Assembly: GCA_023142835.1 (NCBI GenBank)
Contig: JAGLIS010000026.1
Coordinates: forward strand, 1-24,969
Reading direction: 5' to 3'
Length of the DNA stretch: 24,969 bases
Source: Candidatus Pacearchaeota archaeon
GTDB taxonomy: Archaea; Nanobdellota; Nanobdellia; Pacearchaeales; GW2011-AR1
This document shows positions 7,104 to 15,500 of this stretch, in pieces; the stretch's first letter is position 1; every line of letters begins with the position of its first letter. The translations under genes were made by a program, and so were the position numbers. A model generated the notes under the pieces. That model had not been told where the DNA came from. It saw only the letters and a program-made list of their open reading frames with translations, and searched no databases.

Positions 7104-7780
7104 TTTTTAATACCTCCTTTCAATTCCATTAAAGTTTTAATATCCATACTAAACACTTCCTCAAATTTACTAAATAAATCTTCTTCACTTTTAGCATAGA
7201 CAACTTTTGTTAAAAATTCAATAATCTTTTTATTTCCTCCATCTCCGAAATAATTCATGATATTTTCAATTAGCCTATATCCAAGAATATAATTCTTTGA
7301 AGGATTATCTGTAAAGTTTGAAAGAGTGGAAATTTCAAAATCTATTTCTTTATTATTATTTTGTTCAGCAATATATTCTGCAATTCCTTCATCCCACAAA
7401 GATAATTTTGCCATACTCTTTTTCATTGCAGAATAACCATAAAAAAAATGAGTTATTTCATGGATTAATGTTTTTAAAATTTCTTCTTTTTTATGGATTG
7501 TATATTTTTCTATAACTGAGGGGGCAAAGATATAAATTGTATTGTGGTAACCTGCACAAGCACTCATCCAATTTTCATGTTTTAGATATCCCGAAAAAAA
7601 TAAATATTCTTCGGGAGAATAAATTAGATTAATTCGTATGGGAGAAATTTCTCCTTCATATTCAAAAAAATTCTTTGCTTTATCATACCCCTCATTTAGT
7701 TTTTCCCAATCTAAATTTTCAACAAACTCTTTATCTTGTTCTTCAAACTTTATAATAAACCTTCCATTATTTTTTATCAT
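7100..7780 (-). CDS. HExxH zinc metallopeptidase (gluzincin-like) of the peptide operon
   Basis: The 226-residue protein is probably a cytoplasmic zinc protease. The motif HEITH lies at residues 107-111, and a third ligand Glu is likely E131 in LWDEGIAEY, 20 residues after the last His. This spacing and the (N/D)EG(I/L)AEY phrase are typical of gluzincin families such as peptidase MA-like proteins. There is no signal peptide or membrane span. Its ATG lies inside the end of the radical SAM gene (14-nt overlap), with AAGGGAGGT about 7 nt upstream. Its own stop overlaps the Cys-peptide start. By analogy with RiPP loci it may remove the leader of the modified peptide; degradation or self-protection are alternatives. 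The exact substrate cannot be read from the sequence. Confidence 0.7.
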   Translation of the reverse strand: MIKNNGRFIIKFEEQDKEFVENLDWEKLNEGYDKAKNFFEYEGEISPIRINLIYSPEEYLFFSGYLKHENWMSACAGYHNTIYIFAPSVIEKYTIHKKEEILKTLIHEITHFFYGYSAMKKSMAKLSLWDEGIAEYIAEQNNNKEIDFEISTLSNFTDNPSKNYILGYRLIENIMNYFGDGGNKKIIEFLTKVVYAKSEEDLFSKFEEVFSMDIKTLMELKGGIKK

Positions 7781-9041
7781 ACAAAAAACCTCCCTTCATT
7801 AACATTTCTGCTACAGAAGATGCCTTTTCTCTATACTCTTCTGGGAAATCTGCAATTCTAAAACCATTTCTTTTTTCCATTATAAAATTTTTCATTTCTT
7901 GATTAACTCTTAATGTTTTTCCTGCATAATAGATTGAATGCCCTTCTTCTTCCTTTCTTGTGGAATTTAAACCAATAACATATTCAGTCTTTTCATTGAC
8001 TTGTCCAATAATTTCTCTTTTAACTCGATTTTCTAGAGGAGTGGTCATTCTAGAATCTTTTTTATTCATTAAATCTCCTTCTTGCATATCTTCAAATCTA
8101 CAACCCCCTAAGCAAACATAAACTTCAGCACATTCTTTACAATCATCAGGAATATATTTATTTAATTTATAGGAATCTAATCTTTCCCATATTTCAGAAA
8201 AATCTTCCTTGAAAATATTTCCTTCAGAATAAGGCGAACGTCCGCAAGAACGCACATTCCCATCGTATCCAATCTGAATTGTTGACCTTCCTGCAGTGCA
8301 ACTATTATCAAATTTTCCCCTTAAATGTTCAGGGAGTGAACAAGGAGGAATTACTTCTAAAACTCTAACATCCATTCCAAAATCCTTTTTCAATCTTAAT
8401 AAATCATCTAAACTTTTTGCAACTTCCTCATTAGATAAACAATAATCATCTTTTCCATTCATTTTTCTCATAGAAGGTTTTAATGCAGGAGTTGCAGCAA
8501 AAGAATCTATACCAAATTCTTCATAAAGAAATTTTCCTTGTTCATACACAGAATCTTTACTTAATTTATTTGTTACCATATTCACAGTAACTTTTATTCC
8601 ATTCTCTGTAATTCTCTTTAAATTTTCATAAAATTTAGGTAATGTCTTCACTCCAACAATATTTTCGAATTTCTCACTTTCAAAATGTGGAAGTGACGCC
8701 AAGATTCCAAAATTTGAATTAGTTTCCAAAAGAGAATTTAATTTCTCTTCTCCAAGCATTGTTAAATTCGAATTCAAACTAAATCCTCTTTTAATATTTC
8801 CTTTGGCAATTTCTAAAACTGCTGGGAGATTCATCATAGGTTCGCCACCAGTTATAGTTACCCCAAATGGTCTTACTTCTTCATCTAAAATAAACGTTAA
8901 TTTTTTTGCATCTTCAACAGACATTTTATTTTTCGAAGGGTCATCAGTTCTCCAATGATTATAGCAATAAAAACAATTATGATTACAATTTTCTGTAACT
9001 TCTATCTGCAAGGTTGAGGGATATTTTGATCTATTCATCAT
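7767..9041 (-). CDS. SPASM-domain radical SAM peptide maturase with PqqD-like C-terminus
   Basis: This 424-residue enzyme has the radical SAM cluster CNHNCFYC (C19, C23, C26) and the SAM-binding GGEP (65-68). The SPASM signature is complete: C248, then 12 residues, G261 and C266 (C-x12-G-x4-C), and later C301-x2-C304-x5-C310-x3-C314. This implies auxiliary Fe-S clusters, as in enzymes that modify peptides (AlbA, MftC, PqqE groups). Residues about 350-424 (with GKTLRVNQEMKNFI, then RNGFRIADFP, then AEMLMKGGFLYD) have the pattern of a PqqD-like peptide-recognition domain; this part is inferred. It is the first gene of a three-gene overlapping operon with a metallopeptidase and a Cys-rich peptide. 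Anaerobic SPASM homologues also include sulfatase maturases, but no sulfatase is nearby. Confidence 0.85.
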   Translation of the reverse strand: MMNRSKYPSTLQIEVTENCNHNCFYCYNHWRTDDPSKNKMSVEDAKKLTFILDEEVRPFGVTITGGEPMMNLPAVLEIAKGNIKRGFSLNSNLTMLGEEKLNSLLETNSNFGILASLPHFESEKFENIVGVKTLPKFYENLKRITENGIKVTVNMVTNKLSKDSVYEQGKFLYEEFGIDSFAATPALKPSMRKMNGKDDYCLSNEEVAKSLDDLLRLKKDFGMDVRVLEVIPPCSLPEHLRGKFDNSCTAGRSTIQIGYDGNVRSCGRSPYSEGNIFKEDFSEIWERLDSYKLNKYIPDDCKECAEVYVCLGGCRFEDMQEGDLMNKKDSRMTTPLENRVKREIIGQVNEKTEYVIGLNSTRKEEEGHSIYYAGKTLRVNQEMKNFIMEKRNGFRIADFPEEYREKASSVAEMLMKGGFLYDKK

Positions 9042-9053
9042 TTTATTTTAGTA

Positions 9054-9074
9054 GAAATCGCATGAGGCGATTTC
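9054..9074 (-). promoter_or_regulatory. Leader hairpin before the radical SAM start
   Basis: GAAATCGC (9054-9061) and GCGATTTC (9067-9074) are a perfect 8-bp inverted repeat with a 5-nt loop. It ends 12 nt before the ATG at 9041. If transcription starts near 9081, the hairpin would fill most of the 5' leader and could affect translation or RNA stability. No Shine-Dalgarno sequence is visible for this first gene. Confidence 0.45.
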
Positions 9075-9103
9075 CACCCCATAATAAATCAAAGAGAATG
9101 ATG

Positions 9104-9134
9104 TTTATAAGTTTTGTTGTTATCGACGATAACA
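9104..9134 (-). promoter_or_regulatory. TATA box and perfect dyad operator of the radical SAM operon
   Basis: The minus strand has CTTATAAA at 9111-9104, placing the transcription start near 9081. Seven bases upstream of this TATA box lies a perfect dyad, TGTTATCG-A-CGATAACA (9118-9134), overlapping the expected BRE/upstream region. Such a symmetrical 17-bp site fits a dimeric regulator. The divergent exonuclease gene begins about 195 nt away. The rest of 9135-9328 contains that gene's promoter and no other gene. Confidence 0.5.
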
Positions 9135-9226
9135 GGTACAGCCCTTATTGGACAGAAAAGAAAAGCAATTTCGGTTAGATTTAATTCTTATTTCCCACAA
9201 GTTCTTTTACTCCAATAACTCCAAAC

Positions 9227-9237
9227 TATATATAAAT
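9227..9237 (+). promoter_or_regulatory. Probable TATA box of the exonuclease gene
   Basis: TATATATAAAT implies a start near 9258 and a leader of about 70 nt. Another TATA-like stretch, TTTATTTA near 9307-9314, is closer to the ATG, so the promoter assignment is tentative. Confidence 0.35.
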
Positions 9238-9328
9238 AAGAAATTCCTATCATATAATGTATATTATTCAAATGAAATAAAAAAATCAAGCTGGAGAGAG
9301 ATACATTTATTTAACAAAGATAATTAAG

Positions 9329-9859
9329 ATGGCAAAAACATTTATTATGGTGGACATAGAATCCGACGGACCTATTCCTGGAGAATACTCAATGCTTTCA
9401 CTTGGGGCTGTTATAATGGATGAAAAATTGGACAAATCTTTTCACATTAATATCCTTCCTATTTCCAATAAATTTGAAGAAGAACGATTAAATCCTAATG
9501 ATTTTCCGAGAGATGACCTGAAGAATAGGGTGCCTGCTAAAAAAGCAATGGAGAAATTCTACAAATGGATAAAGAAAAACTCTGTTGGAAAACCCAAATT
9601 TATATCTGACAATAATGGATATGATTGGATGTTTGTTTGTTGGTATTTTTGGAAATTCTTAAATAAAAATCCGTTTGGATTTTCGTCATATAATTTACAA
9701 TCACTATACAAAGGTTTAAAGAAAGATATCAAAGCAAAGATAGAAGAATTAAGAGAAGAAAAACTCACCCATAATGCAGAACAAGATGCAATAGACAACG
9801 GAAAAATATTCCTAAAAATACTTGCAATAGCTAAGAAAAAATCCAAAACATTGAAATAA
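9329..9859 (+). CDS. DEDDh 3'-5' exonuclease (DnaQ/RNase T superfamily)
   Basis: The 176-residue protein is a compact DnaQ-fold exonuclease. Exo I is VDIESDGP with D9 and E11. Exo II is in SDNNGYDWMF, with D99 as the likely metal ligand. Exo III is HNAEQDAIDNG with H148 and D153. All five DEDDh positions are present, so it should be active on DNA or RNA 3' ends with two metal ions. The phrase DIESDGP near the start, followed by SLGAV, is typical of stand-alone phage and archaeal exonucleases rather than of a polymerase proofreading subunit. It is divergent from the radical SAM operon and has a Lys-rich tail. The substrate is not determinable here. Confidence 0.8.
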   Translation: MAKTFIMVDIESDGPIPGEYSMLSLGAVIMDEKLDKSFHINILPISNKFEEERLNPNDFPRDDLKNRVPAKKAMEKFYKWIKKNSVGKPKFISDNNGYDWMFVCWYFWKFLNKNPFGFSSYNLQSLYKGLKKDIKAKIEELREEKLTHNAEQDAIDNGKIFLKILAIAKKKSKTLK

Positions 9860-9929
9860 ACTAAATGTAAACTTTTTTATATAGATTTTCCACAAAGTTT
9901 TATGCATATAGAATTTGTACCTTTCAATA

Positions 9930-11735
9930 TTAATTTCCTTCCCCACTAATCACCGCAATAACCTTTCCACTAAATCCACCACTAATTATATTAACATTAT
10001 TCGGACTGAATTTTTTATTTTCTCCTTCAACAGTCCATTTATACCCGTCGTTAGTATACTCTCCAAGATAATTTACATAACCCCCGCAATCACCAAGACT
10101 CGAACAAACCCTATTAGCATTCAATGCCCAACCTTCCTCAAGACATTCACAGTTCTCTACACATTTTTCTGAGCCGAGTAGTGTCTTTTCATATACCGCC
10201 GTACATTTCGCACTTGCCATACCGCATATTTGTTTAGCACTACTTTCCTTCCAAAATTCCAATCCTGGAGGGAAATTAGGTACACAAATTCCACCAGGCC
10301 TATTAGTTAATGTTTCCACTTCCTCCTCTTCATCTTCCTCATCTTCACCTCCTCCAAAAAAAGCATTTCCCGTAGCAATAACATTCCCAGTCGCAACAGG
10401 ATTACTAAACATAGGTTCCTCGGAAGTAGGATTAGAGAAACTAGTGGCCTCTCCACTCTGACCTCCACCTAAAATCATCCCAGTAACCGTCGGCAACCAC
10501 ATACAATCAACCTTATCCAGATTAGTGCAATCTCCCTCATTATCAATCCCAATACAACTTTGCCATCTATTCACCCTACAAGCCGCAGTCCCAAATTCTC
10601 CCTCGCTGGTTTCAATAGAATTCTCCAGACAAATTTCATTCCTAAAATCTGCACATGGCTCAACTCTAACCTCACCATCTACACAAAGTTCCCTATAATA
10701 TCTCGAGCCAACCATATCCGCACCCTCCCCAATAACATCATCATGAACACACCAAGATTCCCCATTCATTCTCTTATTCCCCTCCCTATCTACACATTCA
10801 GTCTTTTGACAATAATAATCACTTCCCTCAGGTTTACCGACTCCTAAAAATCCTTCCCAGGTCGCACATCTAGAGCCAAGCATATATTCACAATTCCCAC
10901 AATCATTATCAGAACCATCATTCTCTGCACAAACCTCCCAAGGCTCAGCAACTCGTCCATCATTCCAACTCACATCCTTATTCGAAGAATAAACATTTTC
11001 TAGATTTCCACAAGAATCAACCCAATAAACTTTCCCCCGATAACACGTCGTCGACATCTGCTTAGCACAAGCAGTGTTTAACTCCTCCGCTGAACAAAGA
11101 TAATCCTCATAGAATTTTTTATCACCAGAAATCTCTAAAGTTACATTCCCTTCAATCGCTTCAACTTCATTCCCCGCACCACAATCATCCCTCGTCGTAA
11201 ACTCACAAACTCTCTCAAAATCCATTTCATAAACACATGCACCAACATCCTGTGCCTGAGCCGTCGCAATACAATCAACCTCAGAATTAATATCCATTTT
11301 ATAATTATTCTCAACACCAAACAAAGTCGACAATCTTTTACATCTAATTAAAGAAACAAACGCAGCCTGGTCTGCAATAATACAACAACCCAATTGACAC
11401 TGAGGTATCAACTCAATCTCCCGAGAATCCCAAGTTCCGCTACTTTCATCACAAACTCTCTGAGGAGTATTCTCCATACAAATACCACTCTCCGAATTAT
11501 AACAAGTTCCCAACTTACAATATGAAGTCGTCTCACACGAAGTCGGTGCTACCTTAAAATTACTATTACAATCCCCTTCAGGAGCATTGATACACCAAGC
11601 ACCCTCGTCGGTTTTTTCACAACATGCACTAGGACTTGAAAGAGTTGCATCAGCACTTATCATACTAGCTAAACAAATAGACAAAAACATAACCAATAAG
11701 ACTTGCCGAAAATTAATTATCTTTTTCTTATCCAT
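9930..11735 (-). CDS. Secreted Cys-rich surface protein (601 aa), second gene of cassette A
   Basis: The ATG at 11735 is chosen because it lies one base after the upstream stop and directly precedes a Sec-type signal (MDKKKIINFRQVLLVMFLS, ending near ISADA). An earlier in-frame ATG would lie inside the upstream gene. The mature protein of about 570 residues has dozens of cysteines spread evenly, with no recognised domain, an acidic linker (GGGEDEEDEEEEVE) and a short hydrophobic run near TGMILGGG. Motifs shared with the N-terminal half of the 1238-residue protein include VDSCGN, NGESWCV, EPCAD(Y/F)RN, CGMA and SLGDCGG, so the two are paralogous. Extensive disulphide bonding outside the cell is likely. 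Unlike its paralogue it lacks the glycine-rich membrane segment and the Ig-like C-terminal module. Confidence 0.7.
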   Translation of the reverse strand: MDKKKIINFRQVLLVMFLSICLASMISADATLSSPSACCEKTDEGAWCINAPEGDCNSNFKVAPTSCETTSYCKLGTCYNSESGICMENTPQRVCDESSGTWDSREIELIPQCQLGCCIIADQAAFVSLIRCKRLSTLFGVENNYKMDINSEVDCIATAQAQDVGACVYEMDFERVCEFTTRDDCGAGNEVEAIEGNVTLEISGDKKFYEDYLCSAEELNTACAKQMSTTCYRGKVYWVDSCGNLENVYSSNKDVSWNDGRVAEPWEVCAENDGSDNDCGNCEYMLGSRCATWEGFLGVGKPEGSDYYCQKTECVDREGNKRMNGESWCVHDDVIGEGADMVGSRYYRELCVDGEVRVEPCADFRNEICLENSIETSEGEFGTAACRVNRWQSCIGIDNEGDCTNLDKVDCMWLPTVTGMILGGGQSGEATSFSNPTSEEPMFSNPVATGNVIATGNAFFGGGEDEEDEEEEVETLTNRPGGICVPNFPPGLEFWKESSAKQICGMASAKCTAVYEKTLLGSEKCVENCECLEEGWALNANRVCSSLGDCGGYVNYLGEYTNDGYKWTVEGENKKFSPNNVNIISGGFSGKVIAVISGEGN

Positions 11736-11736
11736 C

Positions 11737-12471
11737 TTAATTATATCCTGCTGGCCAAGCCAAACTCCGACTAGCAAATTGAAATTTAGTTCCGAATACC
11801 TTACTCTCCAAAATATAAACTGTAGTCCCATCGTCCCGTTTAATCTTATCAATAATATAATCAGGATAAAATCTCATCATCTCACTAATATCCGAATCCC
11901 CATATTTCGCTTCAGATTGCAAAATCGAAGTCGATATCATAACCATATCATAAATCGGAGAATTAACTCGAACATTAAATCGAGCAAACTTTTGAGAATC
12001 CACTGTCATCGGAGCATCAACCTCCACCCTTACAACGCCCGGCTCAATCAAAATCTCATAATCAACATCCCCCGAAGTTACCGAATAACCCTGCGACTTC
12101 AAATCATTAATAGAATTATCATAACAAACATTAATCTTTTTCTCCATAACTTTCCCTATCTGCTCCTGAAAATTCGTCCTCAAAAAAGGAACCTGTACCG
12201 TGCACGTCTTATAATACTCATTAGTATAACAAAGATAAACAAACTCTTGCCCTCCATAAAGATAACTAAAACCTACATTCGCAAAACCTGCAGTCTCACC
12301 GAGTTCATCAATCACAGGCTCTATCGCATCCCGAATACAATTCTCGAAACCAAGTTCCTTACTTTCATCCGAAAAATAAGTTGGTCTCGCCCACAAAAAG
12401 AAAATTAACACAACCGAAACTATCATAATAGCCACTAAGATAAAAATAGTTACTTGTCCTTTAGTATTCAT
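11737..12471 (-). CDS. KGQVTIF pilin-like protein (244 aa), first gene of cassette A
   Basis: The protein starts MNTKGQVTIF and continues as a hydrophobic helix (ILVAIMIVSVVLIFFLW). This is a class III, type IV pilin-like signal with the K-G-Q site at residues 4-6. The mature part is about 215 residues with few cysteines. It aligns by eye with the 254-residue protein at 16236-17000 along its length (conserved C-(I/V)-(R/K)-DA, YLCY..(E/D)YY..C, SGD/GGS..Y-I, SP-(I/L)-Y, YP-(D/N)-Y-(I/D), F-(Q/K)-FA-(S/V)-RS). A ribosome-binding site GGAGG lies 6-7 nt before the ATG, and the promoter motif lies at 12492-12515. It forms a two-gene unit with the 601-residue Cys-rich protein. It is probably an anchor or filament subunit for its partner. 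Confidence 0.7.
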   Translation of the reverse strand: MNTKGQVTIFILVAIMIVSVVLIFFLWARPTYFSDESKELGFENCIRDAIEPVIDELGETAGFANVGFSYLYGGQEFVYLCYTNEYYKTCTVQVPFLRTNFQEQIGKVMEKKINVCYDNSINDLKSQGYSVTSGDVDYEILIEPGVVRVEVDAPMTVDSQKFARFNVRVNSPIYDMVMISTSILQSEAKYGDSDISEMMRFYPDYIIDKIKRDDGTTVYILESKVFGTKFQFASRSLAWPAGYN

Positions 12472-12491
12472 TTTGTGCCTCCATTCATTTT

Positions 12492-12515
12492 AACAATCCC
12501 TTATTTATAAATTCT
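12492..12515 (-). promoter_or_regulatory. Promoter of cassette A, same motif as at 6032-6055
   Basis: The minus strand reads AGAATTTATAAATAAG, two bases, then ATTGTT, identical to the motif ahead of the six-gene operon apart from the two spacer bases. The predicted start falls near 12480, just at or before GGAGG (12478-12482), so a very short leader carrying only the ribosome-binding site is possible. Confidence 0.55.
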
Positions 12516-12522
12516 GTCATCT

Positions 12523-15500
12523 TTATGTAACTTGCACCTGAATAGAACAATCCGACGGAACATTTCCAAAATCATCCCTACATTTAATATAATATATTTT
12601 ACCTGCAGTTGCACTAATCGTGTGGGTCTTGCTAGTTCCCATAAATGTTCCATTATCCCAAGCATAATTGCAACTAGTTATCCCATAAACACATTCTGCG
12701 TCTTCAGTAGTAACGATATAAAGCGTGCTACCTACCTGCCAAAATCTTGCAACTTGTGGCGTCGAAGTATCTTGAATAATTTTAAAATTCGTAGAACCTT
12801 GAACTGAATCTCCAGTTTCATCATAACATTCAACATAAATCTTATTTGTTCCCGAAGGCCTATTCAATTGTTGAACATGAACTCTCTCAGTTCCAGTCTC
12901 AAACATCTCAATCATATTCTCATATCCCGAGAAAGAATACGAACAAGAATGAAACTCGCCCCCTCCAGAAGTTTGAATTTCCAATTCAATCGTAGTCATT
13001 TCAGTATTTACCTCAAAATCTTCACTCGGCTCAATCCCATCAATCTCAATTTTCTTTTCCGGCTTTCTCAATGTATAAACATAACTTTGAGTATTTGCAT
13101 TTCTATCTTCAGTACTGTTAAGCCACGGTTGATCCATACACCGAATATAATATTTGCTAGTACTATTTATTATAGGTAACTCTCCCGAACAAACATAACC
13201 TGCCGGAGACGAAGGTAATGTAAGAACATCATTACAATTCATTGAATTAATCATCAAACTATAATCAACATCAGCAACATCCCATTTACAAGTCGAGAGT
13301 TCATTTGTAATAATAGTCAAATTTTCTGAACTAGTTCCAAAATTAACAATCGAACCATCTGCAGGATTTACTCTTCTAATTACAGGAGCAGTTTTATCTT
13401 CCCCTTCCCTAACACACATATCCACCGTATAAAAACCAGGATTTTCATGACCGTTAGTATCCCTACATTTAACATAAAATGTTAAATCACCTGTCCAATT
13501 TCCTCCCTGGCTTTGTCCGTGACTCGGATCAGGGAGCATGAATGTTGTTGTATGATTATACGAATAATAATTTCCTCCAAGGTCAAATGATAACTCCTCA
13601 AACTCTCCTTCCACCAAATCAAATCTACATTGAGCAGGTTCATCAGTAGTAATTCCAAAAACAATTGAAGAATAAGCGGAAATACAATCTCCTTGGAGAG
13701 AAGTCATACTAAATCCCTTTTCAGAAATATCACTATATTTTTCATCTGGAGAAATAGTTCCAAGCTGAGGTTCTATCCTTGGAGGGTTTGTGTCATCCCT
13801 ACCCCTATCAATACACAACTCTGAGTCGCTTCCAACATTAACTAATTCACACGAAGCTCCAAGACTGCGACACCTATATTTCGAGCACGGCTTTAAAGAA
13901 TCCTCATTACATTTCCCGCAATCATTCCCACCCACAGGAGGTTGCCAAGATTTACATTCAAAAGTGACTGTCACAGGAGGACAATCATCCTTCCCAAAAA
14001 ATAAAGATGCAATCATAAGTATAATTCCTATTATTAAAATAGCAATACCTATTGGTCCTAATGAAATAGCAAGAATCCCCCCTCCACTCAATATTCCATA
14101 CCCTATAGCACCACCAACTAATCCTCCACCGATACTCATCAAAAGAGAACCACCTGAACTAAGCCCTAACGATTTTGCTAACATTGCCCCTGCGACCATA
14201 CCAATTCCAGCTCCGATAGCAGCACCCGAAAACACAGCAAGACTTTTGTATGCAACTCCTCCAGCCGACCACTGTAGTGAAGCTAATGTCACTTTAATTG
14301 AACCTGTAGCGACCATCCCCACAGCATATCCTATCCCTGCAAATCCCGCACCTATAGAATTCATTATCGTAGTTATGCTACCCCCATTACCATCTCCTTC
14401 AGCTACAGAATCTTGATTTACTAAAAGCCCTGCAGCTTCCAAATATTTATCATAATTTTCTACTTCGGCAAACTGCCCTTCAACTGGATTAGCTAACGCC
14501 TTCAACCCACTAATATAACCCTGCCCTAGCGTAGGAGAATTCCCAACCATATAATTTCCAGAATACACCCCTTCAATATTTGCACTCCCTCCACAATCCC
14601 CAAGACTTCGACAAAGGTCATTCATTTCTTGTGCAAACTTTTCCTCTAAACATTCCCCGTTTGCAACAAGTTCACACCCTCCCCAAGTTTTAGGTCGATA
14701 AACTACTGTGCAGGTCTGATCCGCCATCCCACAAACATTTCCAGCAGTTTCTTGATAACGCACATCCTTAAAACTGAATCCTCCAGGGTATTTTGGAGTA
14801 CAAGTATCAAATTTAAAATATTCTGAAATGTCAACACTTTCAACTCTGCAATTCAAAGTCTCCCCACATAAATTTAATCCATCTTCCTTCCCGTTTAAAT
14901 CAATACACTCTCTCCAATTATTTGCGATACAGGCAGCATTTTTAAATTGCACATCTTCTCCCTCAAAGTCAAAAACATTTGTTTGAATACAAATTTGATT
15001 TCTGTAATCTGCACAAGGTTCTATCTGAACAACTCCCTGCGAGCACACATACTTCCAATGCCTCGAACCAACTACATCATCCCCATCACCAATTTTCCCG
15101 TCGTAAACACACCACGACTCACCATTTAGATAAGTTTCCCCTTCAAACACACACGAAGTAGCTTTACAATAAAACCCTCCAAAATCAACATCAAAATTTT
15201 CATCCGATGCCGAAGAACAAATTCCTCCAAGGAAACGATTGCAGTTTCCACAAACTTTCGAATTAGCATTTCCAATATTACCTGAACTACACGAATCTTC
15301 TAAAGGAACAACCTTATCCCAGTAACCTTCATCATATAATTTAGAAGAATCATAAACATTAGCATAATTTCCACAAGAATCTACAAAATAAACTCCATCC
15401 TTTCCATCTACACACGAGGTTTCCTCAGTTGATTCACAAACTGTATCTAGCGAAGAGGAAGTACAAAGATATCCTTCATTAAACTCACCACCATAATTCA

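Noticed and set aside
11587..12408. Plus-strand frame of 273 codons across the junction of cassette A genes
   Set aside because: Composition (Ile/Asn/Arg-rich) is typical of an antisense shadow, and both minus-strand genes have good signals and paralogues.
13790..14416. Long plus-strand frame (208 codons, Pro/Ile-rich) opposite the giant surface protein
   Set aside because: It is the antisense of the Gly/Ala/Ile-rich membrane block of the real gene; low-complexity composition keeps the reverse frame open.
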